Shown piece by piece: positions 9,245-17,730 of a stretch of 64,000 bases of DNA. The notes beneath the pieces were generated by a model. That model did no database searches, was not told the DNA's origin, and saw only the letters and a program-made list of their open reading frames with translations. Numbering within the stretch: position 1 is the stretch's first letter; every line of letters begins with the position of its first letter. Where the stretch lies: assembly GCA_036374795.1 (NCBI GenBank), contig DASUTC010000221.1:1-64000 (forward strand), in the 5' to 3' direction. Both the position numbers and the translations under genes were made by a program. Source of the DNA: Herpetosiphonaceae bacterium (GTDB lineage Bacteria > Chloroflexota > Chloroflexia > Chloroflexales > Kallotenuaceae).

Positions 9245-9336
9245 CACGCCGCGAAGAACAGTCGGGCGAGCGGTGCGGACGTGTCGCTAAGACACGTTCG
9301 CATCGCCGTTTAACCGAGCGTATTGGTCGCGCCACC

Positions 9337-9345
9337 TGCTACAAT
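9337..9345 (+). promoter_or_regulatory. Extended -10 promoter of the nucleotidyltransferase gene
   Basis: TGCTACAAT, with a start expected near 9352, 32 nt before ATG 9384. Confidence 0.55.
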
Positions 9346-9383
9346 AGCCACAAGCCCACGGCATCACCGGCGAGGAGACAGCC

Positions 9384-10250
9384 ATGAATGACGCCAGCAC
9401 CTACATTCTCCGCCTTGCTCGACACGTCGCGGCGCCGTACATCGCACACCCGCATCTCCAGGCGATCATGGTGACAGGCTCCGCCGCCGACGGCAGCGCC
9501 GACTACCAATCGGATCTCGATCTGATCGCCTACTACGCCGAGTTGCCTTCCGAGGAAGATCTGGCGGCGGCGTGTCGCGGCAATCGCGGCGCAAACCACG
9601 CCTGGCTGTTCAACGAGCGCCAGAACGGCTCGATCGCGGAGGCTTACGATGTGTACGGCGTGCAATGCCAGGTGATGCACTCGACGATCGGCGCGTGGGA
9701 GCAGCACATGGCGACGGTTCTGGAGCAGCTCGACGTGACATCGCCGCTGCAAAAGGCGCTATCAGGAATACTCAAGTGTATCCCGCTGCACGGCGAGGAT
9801 CAGATCCGCCGCTGGCAGGCCCGCGCCGCCGCGTACCCCGACGCGCTCGCACGGGCGATGGTCGAGCACTATCTTCAGTTCTCTGCGCTGTGGGGCCTGT
9901 CCGAGTACCTGGAGCCGCGCGATGCCATGCTCTGGCGCTACCAGATGACGCTTGAGAACGCGCAAAACATCCTGGGCGTGCTCGCCGGGCTTAATCGCCA
10001 GTATTACACGACGTTTCAGTTCAAGCGGATGCGTCACTTCATCGCCGGGCTGGAGATCGCGCCGAGCAACCTCGCAGCGCGGCTGGAATACCTCTTTGAG
10101 GCCGAGGCCAGAGCGTCGAGCCTTGAGCTGGAGGAGCTGGTGCGCGAGACAGTGGCATTGGTCGAGCAGCACATGCCGCAGATCGATACGGCCAGGGGGC
10201 GACGGCGAATCGGGTGGCGGCGCGAGGCGTGGCAGCCCGTTGCAGAGTGA
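9384..10250 (+). CDS. Nucleotidyltransferase-fold protein (Pol beta superfamily)
   Basis: A 288-aa soluble protein. Residues 32-50 contain VTGSAADGSADYQSDLDLIA, the GS...DxD signature of the Pol-beta nucleotidyltransferase fold (also found in aminoglycoside nucleotidyltransferases and MNT antitoxins). The C-terminal half is helical and resembles the helical substrate-binding domain of such enzymes (EHYLQFSALWGLSEYLEPRD; FKRMRHFIAGLEIAPSNLAA). It could transfer a nucleotide to a small molecule or protein, but the substrate is unknown. There is no HEPN partner next to it, which argues against a toxin-antitoxin pair. ATG 9384 has a GAGGAG site. A low-complexity tract and a GNAT gene follow. Confidence 0.7.
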   Translation: MNDASTYILRLARHVAAPYIAHPHLQAIMVTGSAADGSADYQSDLDLIAYYAELPSEEDLAAACRGNRGANHAWLFNERQNGSIAEAYDVYGVQCQVMHSTIGAWEQHMATVLEQLDVTSPLQKALSGILKCIPLHGEDQIRRWQARAAAYPDALARAMVEHYLQFSALWGLSEYLEPRDAMLWRYQMTLENAQNILGVLAGLNRQYYTTFQFKRMRHFIAGLEIAPSNLAARLEYLFEAEARASSLELEELVRETVALVEQHMPQIDTARGRRRIGWRREAWQPVAE

Positions 10251-10330
10251 GAGCGCGGAAAAACCAAGAACCAGGAACGAACAAAAGAACAAAGGAACAA
10301 GGGAAACTTTGAACTTTGAAGTCGAAACTT
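10251..10330. repeat. Low-complexity intergenic tract
   Basis: A/G/C-rich repeats of the AAGAACAAAGGAACAAGG type with almost no T until its end, followed by CTTTGAACTTTGAAG. Same family as the tracts at 2292, 5918, 14095, 43904, 54890 and 63115. Confidence 0.65.
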
Positions 10331-10340
10331 GGAGTCGAAG

Positions 10341-10796
10341 ATGAGTGAGGTTCCACTACGAATCGAAAGCCAGCCCGCCGCATCGGATGTCGAGTACCTG
10401 GAAGATCGGATCAACGAGTTTAACATCGCGCGCACCGGCATCGACGACGGCGCGCTCCTGTCGATCTTTGTGCGCGACGAAGCCAACGCGATCCAGGCGG
10501 GCCTGTTCGGCTGGACCTGGGGCGAGTGCTGCGAGATCCGCTTTCTGTGGGTCGATGAGCGGCTGCGCGGCCAGGGCTACGGCACGCGGCTGCTGGCGGC
10601 GGCGGAGCGAGAGGCAGCGATGCGCGGCTGTCGGGTGATTACCCTCAGCACCCATAGCTTCCAGGCACCCGATTTTTATCAAAAACAGAGCTATGAGGTC
10701 GTCGGCGTGCTCGACGATTATCCACGCGGCTACCAGCAGTACTACCTGCGTAAGCGGCTGATACCTACCCCAGCGGATCGTGCGGCGGCGCCGTGA
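10341..10796 (+). CDS. GNAT family N-acetyltransferase
   Basis: A 151-aa protein with the GNAT acetyl-CoA pocket: FLWVDERLRGQGYGTRLLAA (motif A, R-G-x-G-Y-G) at about residues 72-90, then AMRGCRVITLSTHSFQAPDF and YQKQSYEVVGVLDDYP (motif B region). Such enzymes acetylate small amines or proteins; the substrate is not predictable. The C-terminal YYLRKRL segment is the usual last strand. ATG 10341 follows GGAG at 10331. Length is normal for a single GNAT domain. It ends 70 bp before a convergent methyltransferase gene. Confidence 0.88.
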   Translation: MSEVPLRIESQPAASDVEYLEDRINEFNIARTGIDDGALLSIFVRDEANAIQAGLFGWTWGECCEIRFLWVDERLRGQGYGTRLLAAAEREAAMRGCRVITLSTHSFQAPDFYQKQSYEVVGVLDDYPRGYQQYYLRKRLIPTPADRAAAP

Positions 10797-10866
10797 GGCA
10801 TTCGCAACAGTTTCCAGCCTTATGTTTCGAGCGACACGGCACAGCGGCACGTGAGCGGATGCCCGT

Positions 10867-11679
10867 TTATCGCTTCATGAGCACCCATACATCCTGGGTA
10901 GAGCCAAGCGTCGATGGCTGACCCAACTCATGATGCAGCACCTCGAACTGCCGGAATAAGCGTGTTCGCACATAGGCTGGGCTGTGATAGGAAACGAACA
11001 TCTTCTTTCCTTCCTCGATGCTGCCGCGAATGACAACGCCTGCGGACTGATAAGCTTGCTTTTCATGGGGCAGCAACATGGATTGAAACGTATCGCCGTG
11101 TAATGTGGCAATCAGCACGCCGCCAGGCTGTAGAATACGATACAGCTCATCCGCCCAGTCATTACTCACATCTTCCGATAAATGTGTAAACACCGATATG
11201 GCATACACCGCACGAAAATGATCGGTTTGAAAGGGAAGCGGAGGCGTCAGCGTATTTGGCAGGAAATGCACAGTATGAATAGCATCATTGCACCACCGAA
11301 TCGTTTCGTAGTTATAATCGGTGCCCAGCACACGCCCTTCGCCTGGAGCCATGAGATGCGGAATATGGCGAATAACTCGAGCGGGACCACAGCCCCACTC
11401 CAGAATATCTCCTGTAGGATGCGACCCATACTGCTGGATCAGTGAGTAGATATAGGTTGCGGCCTGAAGACCATAGCGGCGATAGGCGTCGTAATCGATC
11501 GTGTTATAGGCATCGAAGGCGAGATGAGCCGGAGGAACGGCAAAATCTGGATATTCCTGCGTGAAGCGACGATTCGATGCCGTGTGAGTGAGCTGCCTCC
11601 GCCATAATCGCAACTGGTCGACTGATTGAAGAACACCCGTAGTGCGCAATATATACTGAAGCCAGGGCTTGAAGGACAT
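10867..11679 (-). CDS. Class I SAM-dependent methyltransferase
   Basis: A 270-aa protein with a Rossmann-type methyltransferase core. Motif I is ILEWGCGPARVIRHIP at about residues 92-107; motif II includes VLGTDYNYETIRWC; the strand-4 loop is FRAVYAISVFTHLSED; then ELYRILQPGGVLIATLHGD. The N-terminal 80 residues form an extra helical region (YLQ...LRLWRRQL) and could recognise the substrate, which is unknown. The gene is richer in A/T-ending codons than its neighbours, so recent acquisition is possible. ATG 11679 has AAGAGG upstream. The longer frame from 11715 adds 12 residues without support. Confidence 0.85.
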   Translation of the reverse strand: MSFKPWLQYILRTTGVLQSVDQLRLWRRQLTHTASNRRFTQEYPDFAVPPAHLAFDAYNTIDYDAYRRYGLQAATYIYSLIQQYGSHPTGDILEWGCGPARVIRHIPHLMAPGEGRVLGTDYNYETIRWCNDAIHTVHFLPNTLTPPLPFQTDHFRAVYAISVFTHLSEDVSNDWADELYRILQPGGVLIATLHGDTFQSMLLPHEKQAYQSAGVVIRGSIEEGKKMFVSYHSPAYVRTRLFRQFEVLHHELGQPSTLGSTQDVWVLMKR

Positions 11680-11910
11680 GACAACCTCTTGTGTGTCTAC
11701 TGATGAAGATGCCACTGCTCTGGCATCCTCCTCTGCTAGAGCCGGTTAACTTTGCGAAGTATATCCACAGCCGTCAGCCTATGCAAGAGAGCGGCGCGCG
11801 GCGGCTGCCGCACGGTGAGCGGATCTCATAGCTGGAGCGGGCAGGAAGGTTGCAGCGGTGAGTACAATTAAGATCGAGCGTTCTGTCTCACCACGAGGAC
11901 GCAGGCCCGC

Positions 11911-12249
11911 ATGATAGCAAGAAAGGCAGAAGCGATGGCAGAGCAACCCAGCCTGGAAGAGCAGCTCGCGGAGCAGCGGCGCTTGACGACATGGCTGCAA
12001 ACGGAGCTGGAGCGCCAGCGCCAGATGAACAGCGAACTGCGCAAAGCGGTCGCCGAGCTGGCGCGCACCTTTCAGGCTTCGCTGGCTGAGGCGTATCGCG
12101 CGGGCGAGGAGGGCGATATTCAGCGCGTGCGTGAGGTGACACGCACCAACCAGGCTAACTGGCGGCATTACCTTGATCAGATCATCGCAGCCAGCAAGCG
12201 CGAGCCTCCCGCCGCGTCGTATCCGCCACCCGATCCGCCGGAGCAGTGA
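11911..12249 (+). CDS. Small coiled-coil protein, function unknown
   Basis: A 112-aa hydrophilic protein with a long heptad-like helix (SLEEQLAEQRRLTTWLQTEL and continuing to about residue 75), followed by a proline-rich tail ending in PPDPPEQ. No enzyme motif is visible, and the charged helix suggests a self-associating or scaffolding role. Two in-frame ATGs are possible, 11911 and 11935 (MAEQPS...); neither has a strong ribosome binding site, so the start is uncertain. It is divergent from the methyltransferase gene. Confidence 0.55.
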   Translation: MIARKAEAMAEQPSLEEQLAEQRRLTTWLQTELERQRQMNSELRKAVAELARTFQASLAEAYRAGEEGDIQRVREVTRTNQANWRHYLDQIIAASKREPPAASYPPPDPPEQ

Positions 12250-12577
12250 CGCGCCGCCCTGGCCCGCCTGATGCCGGCACCGAATCTAAACCGCTGGCCC
12301 TGGATTGTGACGGTAGCTGACACGTGGATTTCGTATCATACAACCATCAACCCGATCGCACACCTGAGGCTTCAATCGACACCGAGCCAGCAGATCCATG
12401 CCGGCACACTCGTGTGGCGCCAGACACCGCGCACGAGCGCCAGCGCCGTTGCAGAGCGGCATCAGACGTTCGGCGCGGGCGGAGCTTCAGGCTATGCTCC
12501 GAGGACACGCGGCAGCACGCTGTATCGCCCCGGAGATTGTGCGCTCGTATGGCAGGTTTTCGTAAGGAGGATTGGTT
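12250..12577. other. 328-bp non-coding gap with one repeat-like motif
   Basis: No convincing gene on either strand. Positions 12502-12520 (AGGACACGCGGCAGCACGC) match 17 of 19 bases of the palindromic repeat at 22476-22494, and suggest a decayed copy. The last bases hold AAGGAGG for the VOC gene. Confidence 0.5.
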
Positions 12578-12940
12578 ATGCCACGTGTAGTTCATTTTGA
12601 AATCACCGCCAACGATCCCGAACAGGCAAACCGCTTCTACAGCGACGTATTCGGCTGGAAGATTGAGAAGTGGGACGGCCCGGCAGAGTACTGGCTGATC
12701 AGCACAGGCGGCAACACACAGCCCGGCATCGACGGCGGTCTGATGCGCCGTGAGCCCGCCACCACGATCAACACGATCGACGTACCATCAGTCGACGAGT
12801 ACGTCGACAAGATCGTCGCATCGGGCGGCAAAGTGGTTGAGCCCAAGATGGCGATCCCAGGCATCGGCTATCTGGCGTACTGCACCGATCCTGAGGGCAA
12901 CATGTTCGGCATCATGGAAAACGATCCGTCCGCTCAGTAG
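12578..12940 (+). CDS. VOC (glyoxalase/bleomycin resistance) family protein
   Basis: A 120-aa single-module VOC protein: it starts with the strand VVHFEITANDPEQANRFYSD, followed by VFGWKIEKWDG, and ends with GYLAYCTDPEGNMFGIMEND. The first His and last Glu are the usual metal ligands in glyoxalase-like VOC members. These proteins form dimers and can be isomerases, dioxygenases or binding proteins; the substrate is unknown. ATG 12578 has a near-perfect AAGGAGG seven bases upstream. Convergent with the lactate dehydrogenase gene, with a strong hairpin between them. Confidence 0.88.
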   Translation: MPRVVHFEITANDPEQANRFYSDVFGWKIEKWDGPAEYWLISTGGNTQPGIDGGLMRREPATTINTIDVPSVDEYVDKIVASGGKVVEPKMAIPGIGYLAYCTDPEGNMFGIMENDPSAQ

Positions 12941-12981
12941 CGTGGCACACGCATCGTCTTGCTGCCGTCACCACTCACGTC

Positions 12982-13019
12982 ATACGGCGATCCAATCCTG
13001 CGAACGGTTGGATCGCCGT
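12982..13019. terminator. Bidirectional hairpin between VOC and ldh genes
   Basis: TACGGCGATCCA (12982-12993) pairs perfectly with TGGATCGCCGTA (13008-13019). No long T run on either side, but its place between convergent stop codons fits a terminator. Confidence 0.55.
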
Positions 13020-13035
13020 AGGCTGTGTCAAAGCG

Positions 13036-13992
13036 CTACTGCGGAATCTGCCGGTAGCGCTCGGTCAGCGTCGCCGCCGAGCGCCGGAAGGATTCCTCCT
13101 CCTCGGCGCTGATCGACAGATTCAAAACCTCTTCGATCCCATCCGCGCCGATGATCGTCGGCAGACTGATGCAGATGTCGCGCACGCCGTACTGTCCCTG
13201 CATCATGCTGGAAACGGTCAGCACCGTATGCTGGTCGCGCAGGATCGCCTCGACGATCGTCAGCAGGCCCAGTCCGATCGCGTAGTAGGTCGCGCCTTTG
13301 CGCTCGATAATCGCGTATGCGGCATCGCGCGTCTGCTCAAAGATCGTGTGCAGCTCGGCCTCGTCATAGCCCATGCCGCTGGCCGCTCTGAAGTCGCGCA
13401 GCCGCACGCCCGCGATGTTCGCCAGACTCCACAGCGCCAGCTCGCTATCGCCGTGCTCGCCGACGATATAGGCATGCACGCTGCGCGGATCGACGGTGTA
13501 GCGCTCGCCGAGCAGGTAGCGAAACCGCGCGGTGTCTAAGATCGTGCCGGAGCCGAACACGCGCGACGCGGGCAGGCCGCTGATCTGCACGCTCAGGTAG
13601 GTCATCAGGTCTACCGGGTTAGACGCGATCAGGATGATGCCCTCAGGGTTATGCCTGACGATCTCTGGAATGATCTGGCGAAAGATCGAGGCGTTGCGCT
13701 CCAGCAGTTGCAGCCGTGTCTCGCCCGGCTTTTGGGCCGCGCCCGCCGTGACTACCGTCACCGCAACGCCCTGAAGATCGGTGTAATCGCCGACCGAGAT
13801 ACGCATCGGGCGCACAAAGGGCAGCCCATGATTCAGATCCATCGCCTCGGCCTCGGCGCGGCCACGATTGGCGTCGATCAGCACCATCTCGTTCGCCACG
13901 CCGCGCTGCATCAGCGCGTACGCCAGCGACGCGCCAACCATGCCCGTGCCGACGATTCCGACTTTATTTCGCTCTTGATTCACGCTCGCCAT
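13036..13992 (-). CDS. ldh: L-lactate dehydrogenase
   Basis: A 318-aa NAD-dependent 2-hydroxyacid dehydrogenase. It has the glycine-rich loop VGIVGTGMVGASLAYAL, the substrate loop AGAAQKPGETRLQLLERN, the SNPVDLMTY segment, GSGTILDTARFR (with the catalytic Asp-Arg region) and the active-site His in YIVGEHGDSE. Gln in AAQKPGETR, rather than the Arg of malate dehydrogenases, indicates pyruvate/lactate specificity. It regenerates NAD by reducing pyruvate to L-lactate in the cytosol. The ATG at 13992 is preferred: AGGAGG lies six bases upstream and directly abuts the other candidate ATG (13998). Confidence 0.95.
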   Translation of the reverse strand: MASVNQERNKVGIVGTGMVGASLAYALMQRGVANEMVLIDANRGRAEAEAMDLNHGLPFVRPMRISVGDYTDLQGVAVTVVTAGAAQKPGETRLQLLERNASIFRQIIPEIVRHNPEGIILIASNPVDLMTYLSVQISGLPASRVFGSGTILDTARFRYLLGERYTVDPRSVHAYIVGEHGDSELALWSLANIAGVRLRDFRAASGMGYDEAELHTIFEQTRDAAYAIIERKGATYYAIGLGLLTIVEAILRDQHTVLTVSSMMQGQYGVRDICISLPTIIGADGIEEVLNLSISAEEEESFRRSAATLTERYRQIPQ

Positions 13993-14094
13993 GCCCATCC
14001 TCCTGTTCAGACGCGCTTAAGGCGTCTGCTTTCGATTGTACCCCAGTACACGCTCAGGGAGCGCGTTCAGGAAGCATTCCAGGGAGCAGGCGTC

Positions 14095-14260
14095 GGGGCA
14101 GCACGGGAACAAGGAAACAAAGGAACAGGGGAGTTAAGCCGTTGTTCGTTTGGCTCTTAGTTCCACGTGCCATGCGGGTGCCATGCCCAGAGGGCACCCG
14201 CATGGCACCCGCATAGCACCCGCATGGCACCCGCATGGGCGTCTTGGTTCTTCCCTATAT
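14095..14260. repeat. Composite intergenic repeat with a 12-bp hairpin and four 11-bp tandem units
   Basis: An AAGGAAACAAAGGAACAGG tract is followed by CATGCGGGTGCC (14171-14182), loop ATGCCCAGAG and GGCACCCGCATG (14193-14204), a perfect 12-bp stem. Its right arm starts four direct repeats of GGCACCCGCAT (14193-14236, third copy with one change). The loop is identical to that of the copy at 44098-44126. Confidence 0.85.
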
Positions 14261-14411
14261 TCCCGTGTTCGTGCGTCCGCATGACAGAGCGCCGGATCTG
14301 TCGTATGCTAGTGCTACTTGCAAAGAGTGGAGCAAGCGTTACCCTCGATACCAGGATGGAACAGCGCGAGATCAGTCAATCCTGCATATGCTAAACCTTG
14401 AGAAAGGGCGA

Positions 14412-15002
14412 ATGCCTGTGTTATCTGGACGATTACTGCATGGGACGCATGTCAAGCTCACCGCCTGCACGCTGCATGATGTCCCAACGATGATCCGCTG
14501 GTACCAGGACGACAATCTGCTCCGGCTGCTGGACGCGCTGCCTGCGCGGCCCAGAACCGAGAGCGGCCTCACCGAATGGATCACCAAGCATCACAAGGCA
14601 TCGGATTCCTTTTTGTTCGGCGTGCGGCTGATGGGAGACGATACGCTGATCGGCTGTATCGAGATCGATGGCGTGCTGTGGACTCATCAGACCGCGTGGC
14701 TGGCGATCGTGATCGGCAGTGAGATCCACCGGGGCAAAGGCTACGGCTGTGAGGCGATGGAGCTTGCGCTGCGCTTCGCGTTTCTTGAGCTTAACCTGTA
14801 CCGCGTGCAGCTCACGGTCTTCGGCTACAACGAGCGGGCAATTGCGCTCTACGATAAGCTCGGATTTCAGCGCGAAGGTGTGTACCGCGAGTGCCTGCAT
14901 CGCGAGGGGCGGCGCTACGATATGCTGCTGTACGGGCTGCTGCGGCATGAGTGGGCGGCGCGGCAGACGCGAAACGAGGACCCTCAGGGAGAGTCCTCGT
15001 AG
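14412..15002 (+). CDS. GNAT family N-acetyltransferase (RimJ/RimL-like)
   Basis: A 196-aa protein of the RimJ/RimL-type acetyltransferase class. It carries LTACTLHDVPTMIRWYQDDN near the N-terminus, LAIVIGSEIHRGKGYGCEAM (acetyl-CoA pyrophosphate loop, R-G-K-G-Y-G) at about residue 95-115, and LYRVQLTVFGYNERAIALYD with KLGFQREGVYRECLHREGRR at the end, the typical N-A-I-x-L-Y-x-K-x-G-F motif. It probably acetylates an N-terminal amine or a small molecule. ATG 14412 is chosen for the AAAGGGCG site; the frame is open to 14235 but upstream it reads through the composite repeat and is not conserved. Confidence 0.85.
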   Translation: MPVLSGRLLHGTHVKLTACTLHDVPTMIRWYQDDNLLRLLDALPARPRTESGLTEWITKHHKASDSFLFGVRLMGDDTLIGCIEIDGVLWTHQTAWLAIVIGSEIHRGKGYGCEAMELALRFAFLELNLYRVQLTVFGYNERAIALYDKLGFQREGVYRECLHREGRRYDMLLYGLLRHEWAARQTRNEDPQGESS

Positions 15003-15022
15003 TCCTCGTCGTGGCCCGGCAC

Positions 15023-16363
15023 CTAGCGCGAATAGACCGCCTGGATCGTCTCCTCGAAGATCGCCAGACCTTCATCGACCTGCTCCCTGGTGAGCACCAG
15101 CGGGGGGCAGAAGCGGATCGTGGACTTGCCGCAGGTCAGCAGCAGCAGGCCGCGCCGGAACGCATCGACCATCACCTGCTCCGCGCCGTCGTGATCCGGC
15201 TCCCTGGTCGCTTTGTCTTTGACGAACTCACAGCCAATCATCAGGCCTTTGCCGCGAATCTGACCGATATTGTTCGAGCGCGCCGCGATCTGCTCAAGGC
15301 ATGCCTGCATGTACCCCCCAACCTCGCGGGCATTCTCCATCAGCTCTTCTTCGACCAGGCACAGCGTCTCATATGCCGCAGTACAGGCCAGCGCGTTGCC
15401 GCCGTAGGTATTGCCATGCGCGCCCGGCAGCCAGTTATCGGTCAGATCCTTGCGCGCGATGCACGCGCCGATCGGCATGCCCGACCCCAGGCCCTTGGCG
15501 CTGGTGACGATGTCCGGCATCACGCCGAAGTGCTCAAAGCCCCACATTTTACCGGTGCGGCCCACACCCGACTGGACCTCATCGGCCACGAGCAGGATAC
15601 CGTGCCTGTCGCAGAGCGTGCGCAGCCGGGGGAACCAATCCTGCGGCGGGACGATGTAGCCGCCCTCGCCCTGGATCGGCTCGATTACGATCGCGGCGAC
15701 TTCGCCCGGCGGCAGCACCGTCTCGAACAGCGTATGCTCGATATAATCCAGGCAGGTATCGACGACGCGCGACGGATCGCTGCCCAGCGGCGGGCGGTAG
15801 GGGTTCGGATAGTAGGCGTGCTCGACGCCCGGCAGCAGCGGGAAGTAGCCCGCGCGCTGGCGCGGCTTGGAGGCCGTCAGCGAGAGCGAGCCGTAGGAGC
15901 GGCCATGAAACGCCCCGAAAAACGCGATAATCCCCTGGCGTCCGGTCGCGTAGCGCGCCAGCTTGATCGCGGCCTCGACCGACTCGGTGCCGGAGTTGGC
16001 GAAGAAGATACGCCACTCATCCGACTTTGGCATCAGCGATGTCATTTTCTCGCCCAGCCGCACCTGCGGCTCGTTGTAGAAGTCGGTGGCGGCCATATGA
16101 ATAAACTTCGCTGCCTGATCCTGGATCGCCTTGACCACCCGTGGATGCGAGTGGCCGGTCGCGACCACGGCGATCCCGGCGTTGAAGTCGAGATAGCGGT
16201 TGCCGTCGGCATCCCATACCTCGCAGCCCAGGCCGCGCTCCATCACAAAGGGATAGACGCGCCCAGAGACAGGTGCGAGCACCTGCGTATCACGGCGAAC
16301 GATCGTCTGTGACACCGGGCCTGGTCGCTCGGTCTTAACATCATCTACACTTGCTTGCGCCAC
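15023..16363 (-). CDS. Class III PLP-dependent aminotransferase (4-aminobutyrate/ornithine type)
   Basis: A 446-aa fold-type I aminotransferase of the acetylornithine/GABA family. Key parts: NAGIAVVATGHSHPRVVKAI, FFANSGTESVEAAIKLARYA (phosphate-binding loop), FHGRSYGSLSLTASK, VIEPIQGEGGYIVPP, LVADEVQSGVGRTGKMW (PLP Asp-x-x-Gln), and TSAKGLGSGMPIGA with the Schiff-base Lys in SAKGLG. It transfers an omega-amino group from GABA, ornithine or a related donor to 2-oxoglutarate; no adjacent genes resolve the substrate. GTG 16363 has AAGGAGG (16369-16375) five bases upstream; the ATG at 16365 is out of frame. Confidence 0.9.
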   Translation of the reverse strand: MAQASVDDVKTERPGPVSQTIVRRDTQVLAPVSGRVYPFVMERGLGCEVWDADGNRYLDFNAGIAVVATGHSHPRVVKAIQDQAAKFIHMAATDFYNEPQVRLGEKMTSLMPKSDEWRIFFANSGTESVEAAIKLARYATGRQGIIAFFGAFHGRSYGSLSLTASKPRQRAGYFPLLPGVEHAYYPNPYRPPLGSDPSRVVDTCLDYIEHTLFETVLPPGEVAAIVIEPIQGEGGYIVPPQDWFPRLRTLCDRHGILLVADEVQSGVGRTGKMWGFEHFGVMPDIVTSAKGLGSGMPIGACIARKDLTDNWLPGAHGNTYGGNALACTAAYETLCLVEEELMENAREVGGYMQACLEQIAARSNNIGQIRGKGLMIGCEFVKDKATREPDHDGAEQVMVDAFRRGLLLLTCGKSTIRFCPPLVLTREQVDEGLAIFEETIQAVYSR

Positions 16364-16521
16364 ATGAGCCTCCTTGCTTTGGGGCATTCGGAACGATTGA
16401 GGATACTAGAAGCTGTCGCTATTCTAACGTAGCGTCTATGGCTTCGTCAAAGAGTGCGGTCCTTGGTGCTCCTCAACCGATCGGCAAGGCTTGCCTGGCA
16501 AAAGGACGAGCGGCCAGCGGC

Positions 16522-16557
16522 AAAAAAAGTGGACGCCGATCATCATCGATCGACGCC
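16522..16557 (-). terminator. Intrinsic terminator of the sulfate assimilation operon
   Basis: On the minus strand GGGCGTCGATC pairs with GATCGGCGTCC (11 bp with two G-T pairs) around a 6-nt loop, then AC and seven T residues (16522-16528 as A on the plus strand). It sits 24 bp downstream of the transporter stop codon. Confidence 0.85.
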
Positions 16558-16580
16558 CGCTCAGGAGAGGCAGCGAGCCG

Positions 16581-17690
16581 TTATGAGAGGCCGATCAGCT
16601 TATCGACCGCCAGCACCAGCAGCAGCGTCGCGGCGGCCACGCTCAGCTCCGCCAGCGCCCCGACGATAAATGGACGCAGCCCCTGCCGCCGCAGCTCGCC
16701 GATGTTGGTCCGCAGCCCCACGCCCGCGAAGGTCAGCAGAAAGGCCCAGCGGCTGAGATTCGCCAGGCTGGTCGTCTGCGACTTGTCGAAGACCTGCAAG
16801 CTTGCCAGCGTCGAGAAGAGCAGAAAGCCGAGCACGAACTTCGGAAACTTGCTCCAGATAAATCCGGCCTTCGATCCCTGAAACTCGCGACCGCTGCGCG
16901 CCGCAAACAGCAGCGCCGCGCCGAGCACCACAAATCCGATCATCGCGTTGCGCGTGGTTTTGGCAAGCACCGCTACTTTGCCTGCCGCGTCGGAGAAGAG
17001 CGCGCCCGCCGCCGAGGCTTCGGCGGTGTTATCGACGGCCAGGCCGGTCCACAGGCCAAACGCATGGTCGCTCATGCCGAAGAAATGGCCGATCAGCGGA
17101 TAGGCGAAGAGGCCGAACGCGCCCAGCGCCAGGATCGCCGCGATTGCGAACGATGCGTCTTCGTCTTCGGCGTCGATCGCGCCCTGCGTGGCAATAATCG
17201 CCGAGACGCCGCAGATCGACGAGCCGACCGCCAGCAGCGCCGTGAGCTTGGGACCGAGGCCAAAGATGCGGCTGAAGCCAATCATGATCCCGATCGCCAG
17301 CGCCAGCTCCAGCACCACCAGCAGCAGGCTAACGCCGCCGAGCTTCAGCACATCCGAGAGCAGAAAGCGCACGCCGAGCAGCACGATGCCGAGCTTGAGC
17401 CAGAACTCGTAGGTCGCGATGCCGGGATCGAAGACCTGAAACCATTTGCGGCTGCCGAACAGGTTGCCGATCAGCAGCCCAAAGATGATCGCCCAGAGCA
17501 CATACTCGATGTTGGGCAGCGACAGATTCGAGCTTTTGGCGAAGCCCTTGACGCTCACCTCGGCCAGCTTGCCCGCGTAGCCGATGCCGAGCAGCAGCGC
17601 CAGCCCCGGCACCAGCCGCAGCAGCCGCGCGAATAGATTCAACGGGGCCGGTTCGCGCCGGGCTCCTTCCGAATGTATCGCAGTAGTCAT
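16581..17690 (-). CDS. YeiH/UPF0324-type membrane transporter (putative sulfate exporter family)
   Basis: A 369-aa protein with about 10 membrane helices and the PF03601 family segments: WAIIFGLLIGNLFG, FWLKLGIVLLGVRFLLSDVL, LLAVGSSICGVSAIIATQGA, and WTGLAVDNTAEASAAGALFS (the NTAxV-like motif). The name putative sulfate exporter is a family label; transport has not been shown for most members. Its position at the end of a SAM-riboswitch-controlled sulfite reductase and cysH operon supports a role in sulfur compound transport. ATG 17690 has AGAGGAA upstream. The N-terminus is shorter than in homologues with a leading W-W helix, which here may be supplied by the separate 49-aa gene. Confidence 0.85.
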   Translation of the reverse strand: MTTAIHSEGARREPAPLNLFARLLRLVPGLALLLGIGYAGKLAEVSVKGFAKSSNLSLPNIEYVLWAIIFGLLIGNLFGSRKWFQVFDPGIATYEFWLKLGIVLLGVRFLLSDVLKLGGVSLLLVVLELALAIGIMIGFSRIFGLGPKLTALLAVGSSICGVSAIIATQGAIDAEDEDASFAIAAILALGAFGLFAYPLIGHFFGMSDHAFGLWTGLAVDNTAEASAAGALFSDAAGKVAVLAKTTRNAMIGFVVLGAALLFAARSGREFQGSKAGFIWSKFPKFVLGFLLFSTLASLQVFDKSQTTSLANLSRWAFLLTFAGVGLRTNIGELRRQGLRPFIVGALAELSVAAATLLLVLAVDKLIGLS

Positions 17691-17730
17691 AGTTCCTCTA
17701 TGTATTCAATAACAGGCGTTACGCGGTGAG

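Noticed and set aside
9384-10250. MNT/HEPN toxin-antitoxin pair
   Set aside because: The nucleotidyltransferase is much longer than MNT antitoxins and no HEPN gene adjoins it.
12324-12590. Coding frame in the gap before the VOC gene
   Set aside because: No ribosome site, no homology-like pattern, composition unlike a protein; it overlaps the repeat-like motif and the VOC ribosome site.
14193-14236. CRISPR-like array
   Set aside because: Four contiguous 11-bp units without spacers; no cas genes in the window. It is a tandem expansion of a hairpin arm.
14951-16312. Long rightward open frame opposite the aminotransferase
   Set aside because: Arg/Gln/His-rich composition, no ribosome site or known motif; it is the mirror of a well-conserved G+C-rich gene. 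The same holds for frames at 175-1476, 3885-4862, 6672-7601, 17064-17636, 18948-20201, 38586-39782 and 42659-43924.
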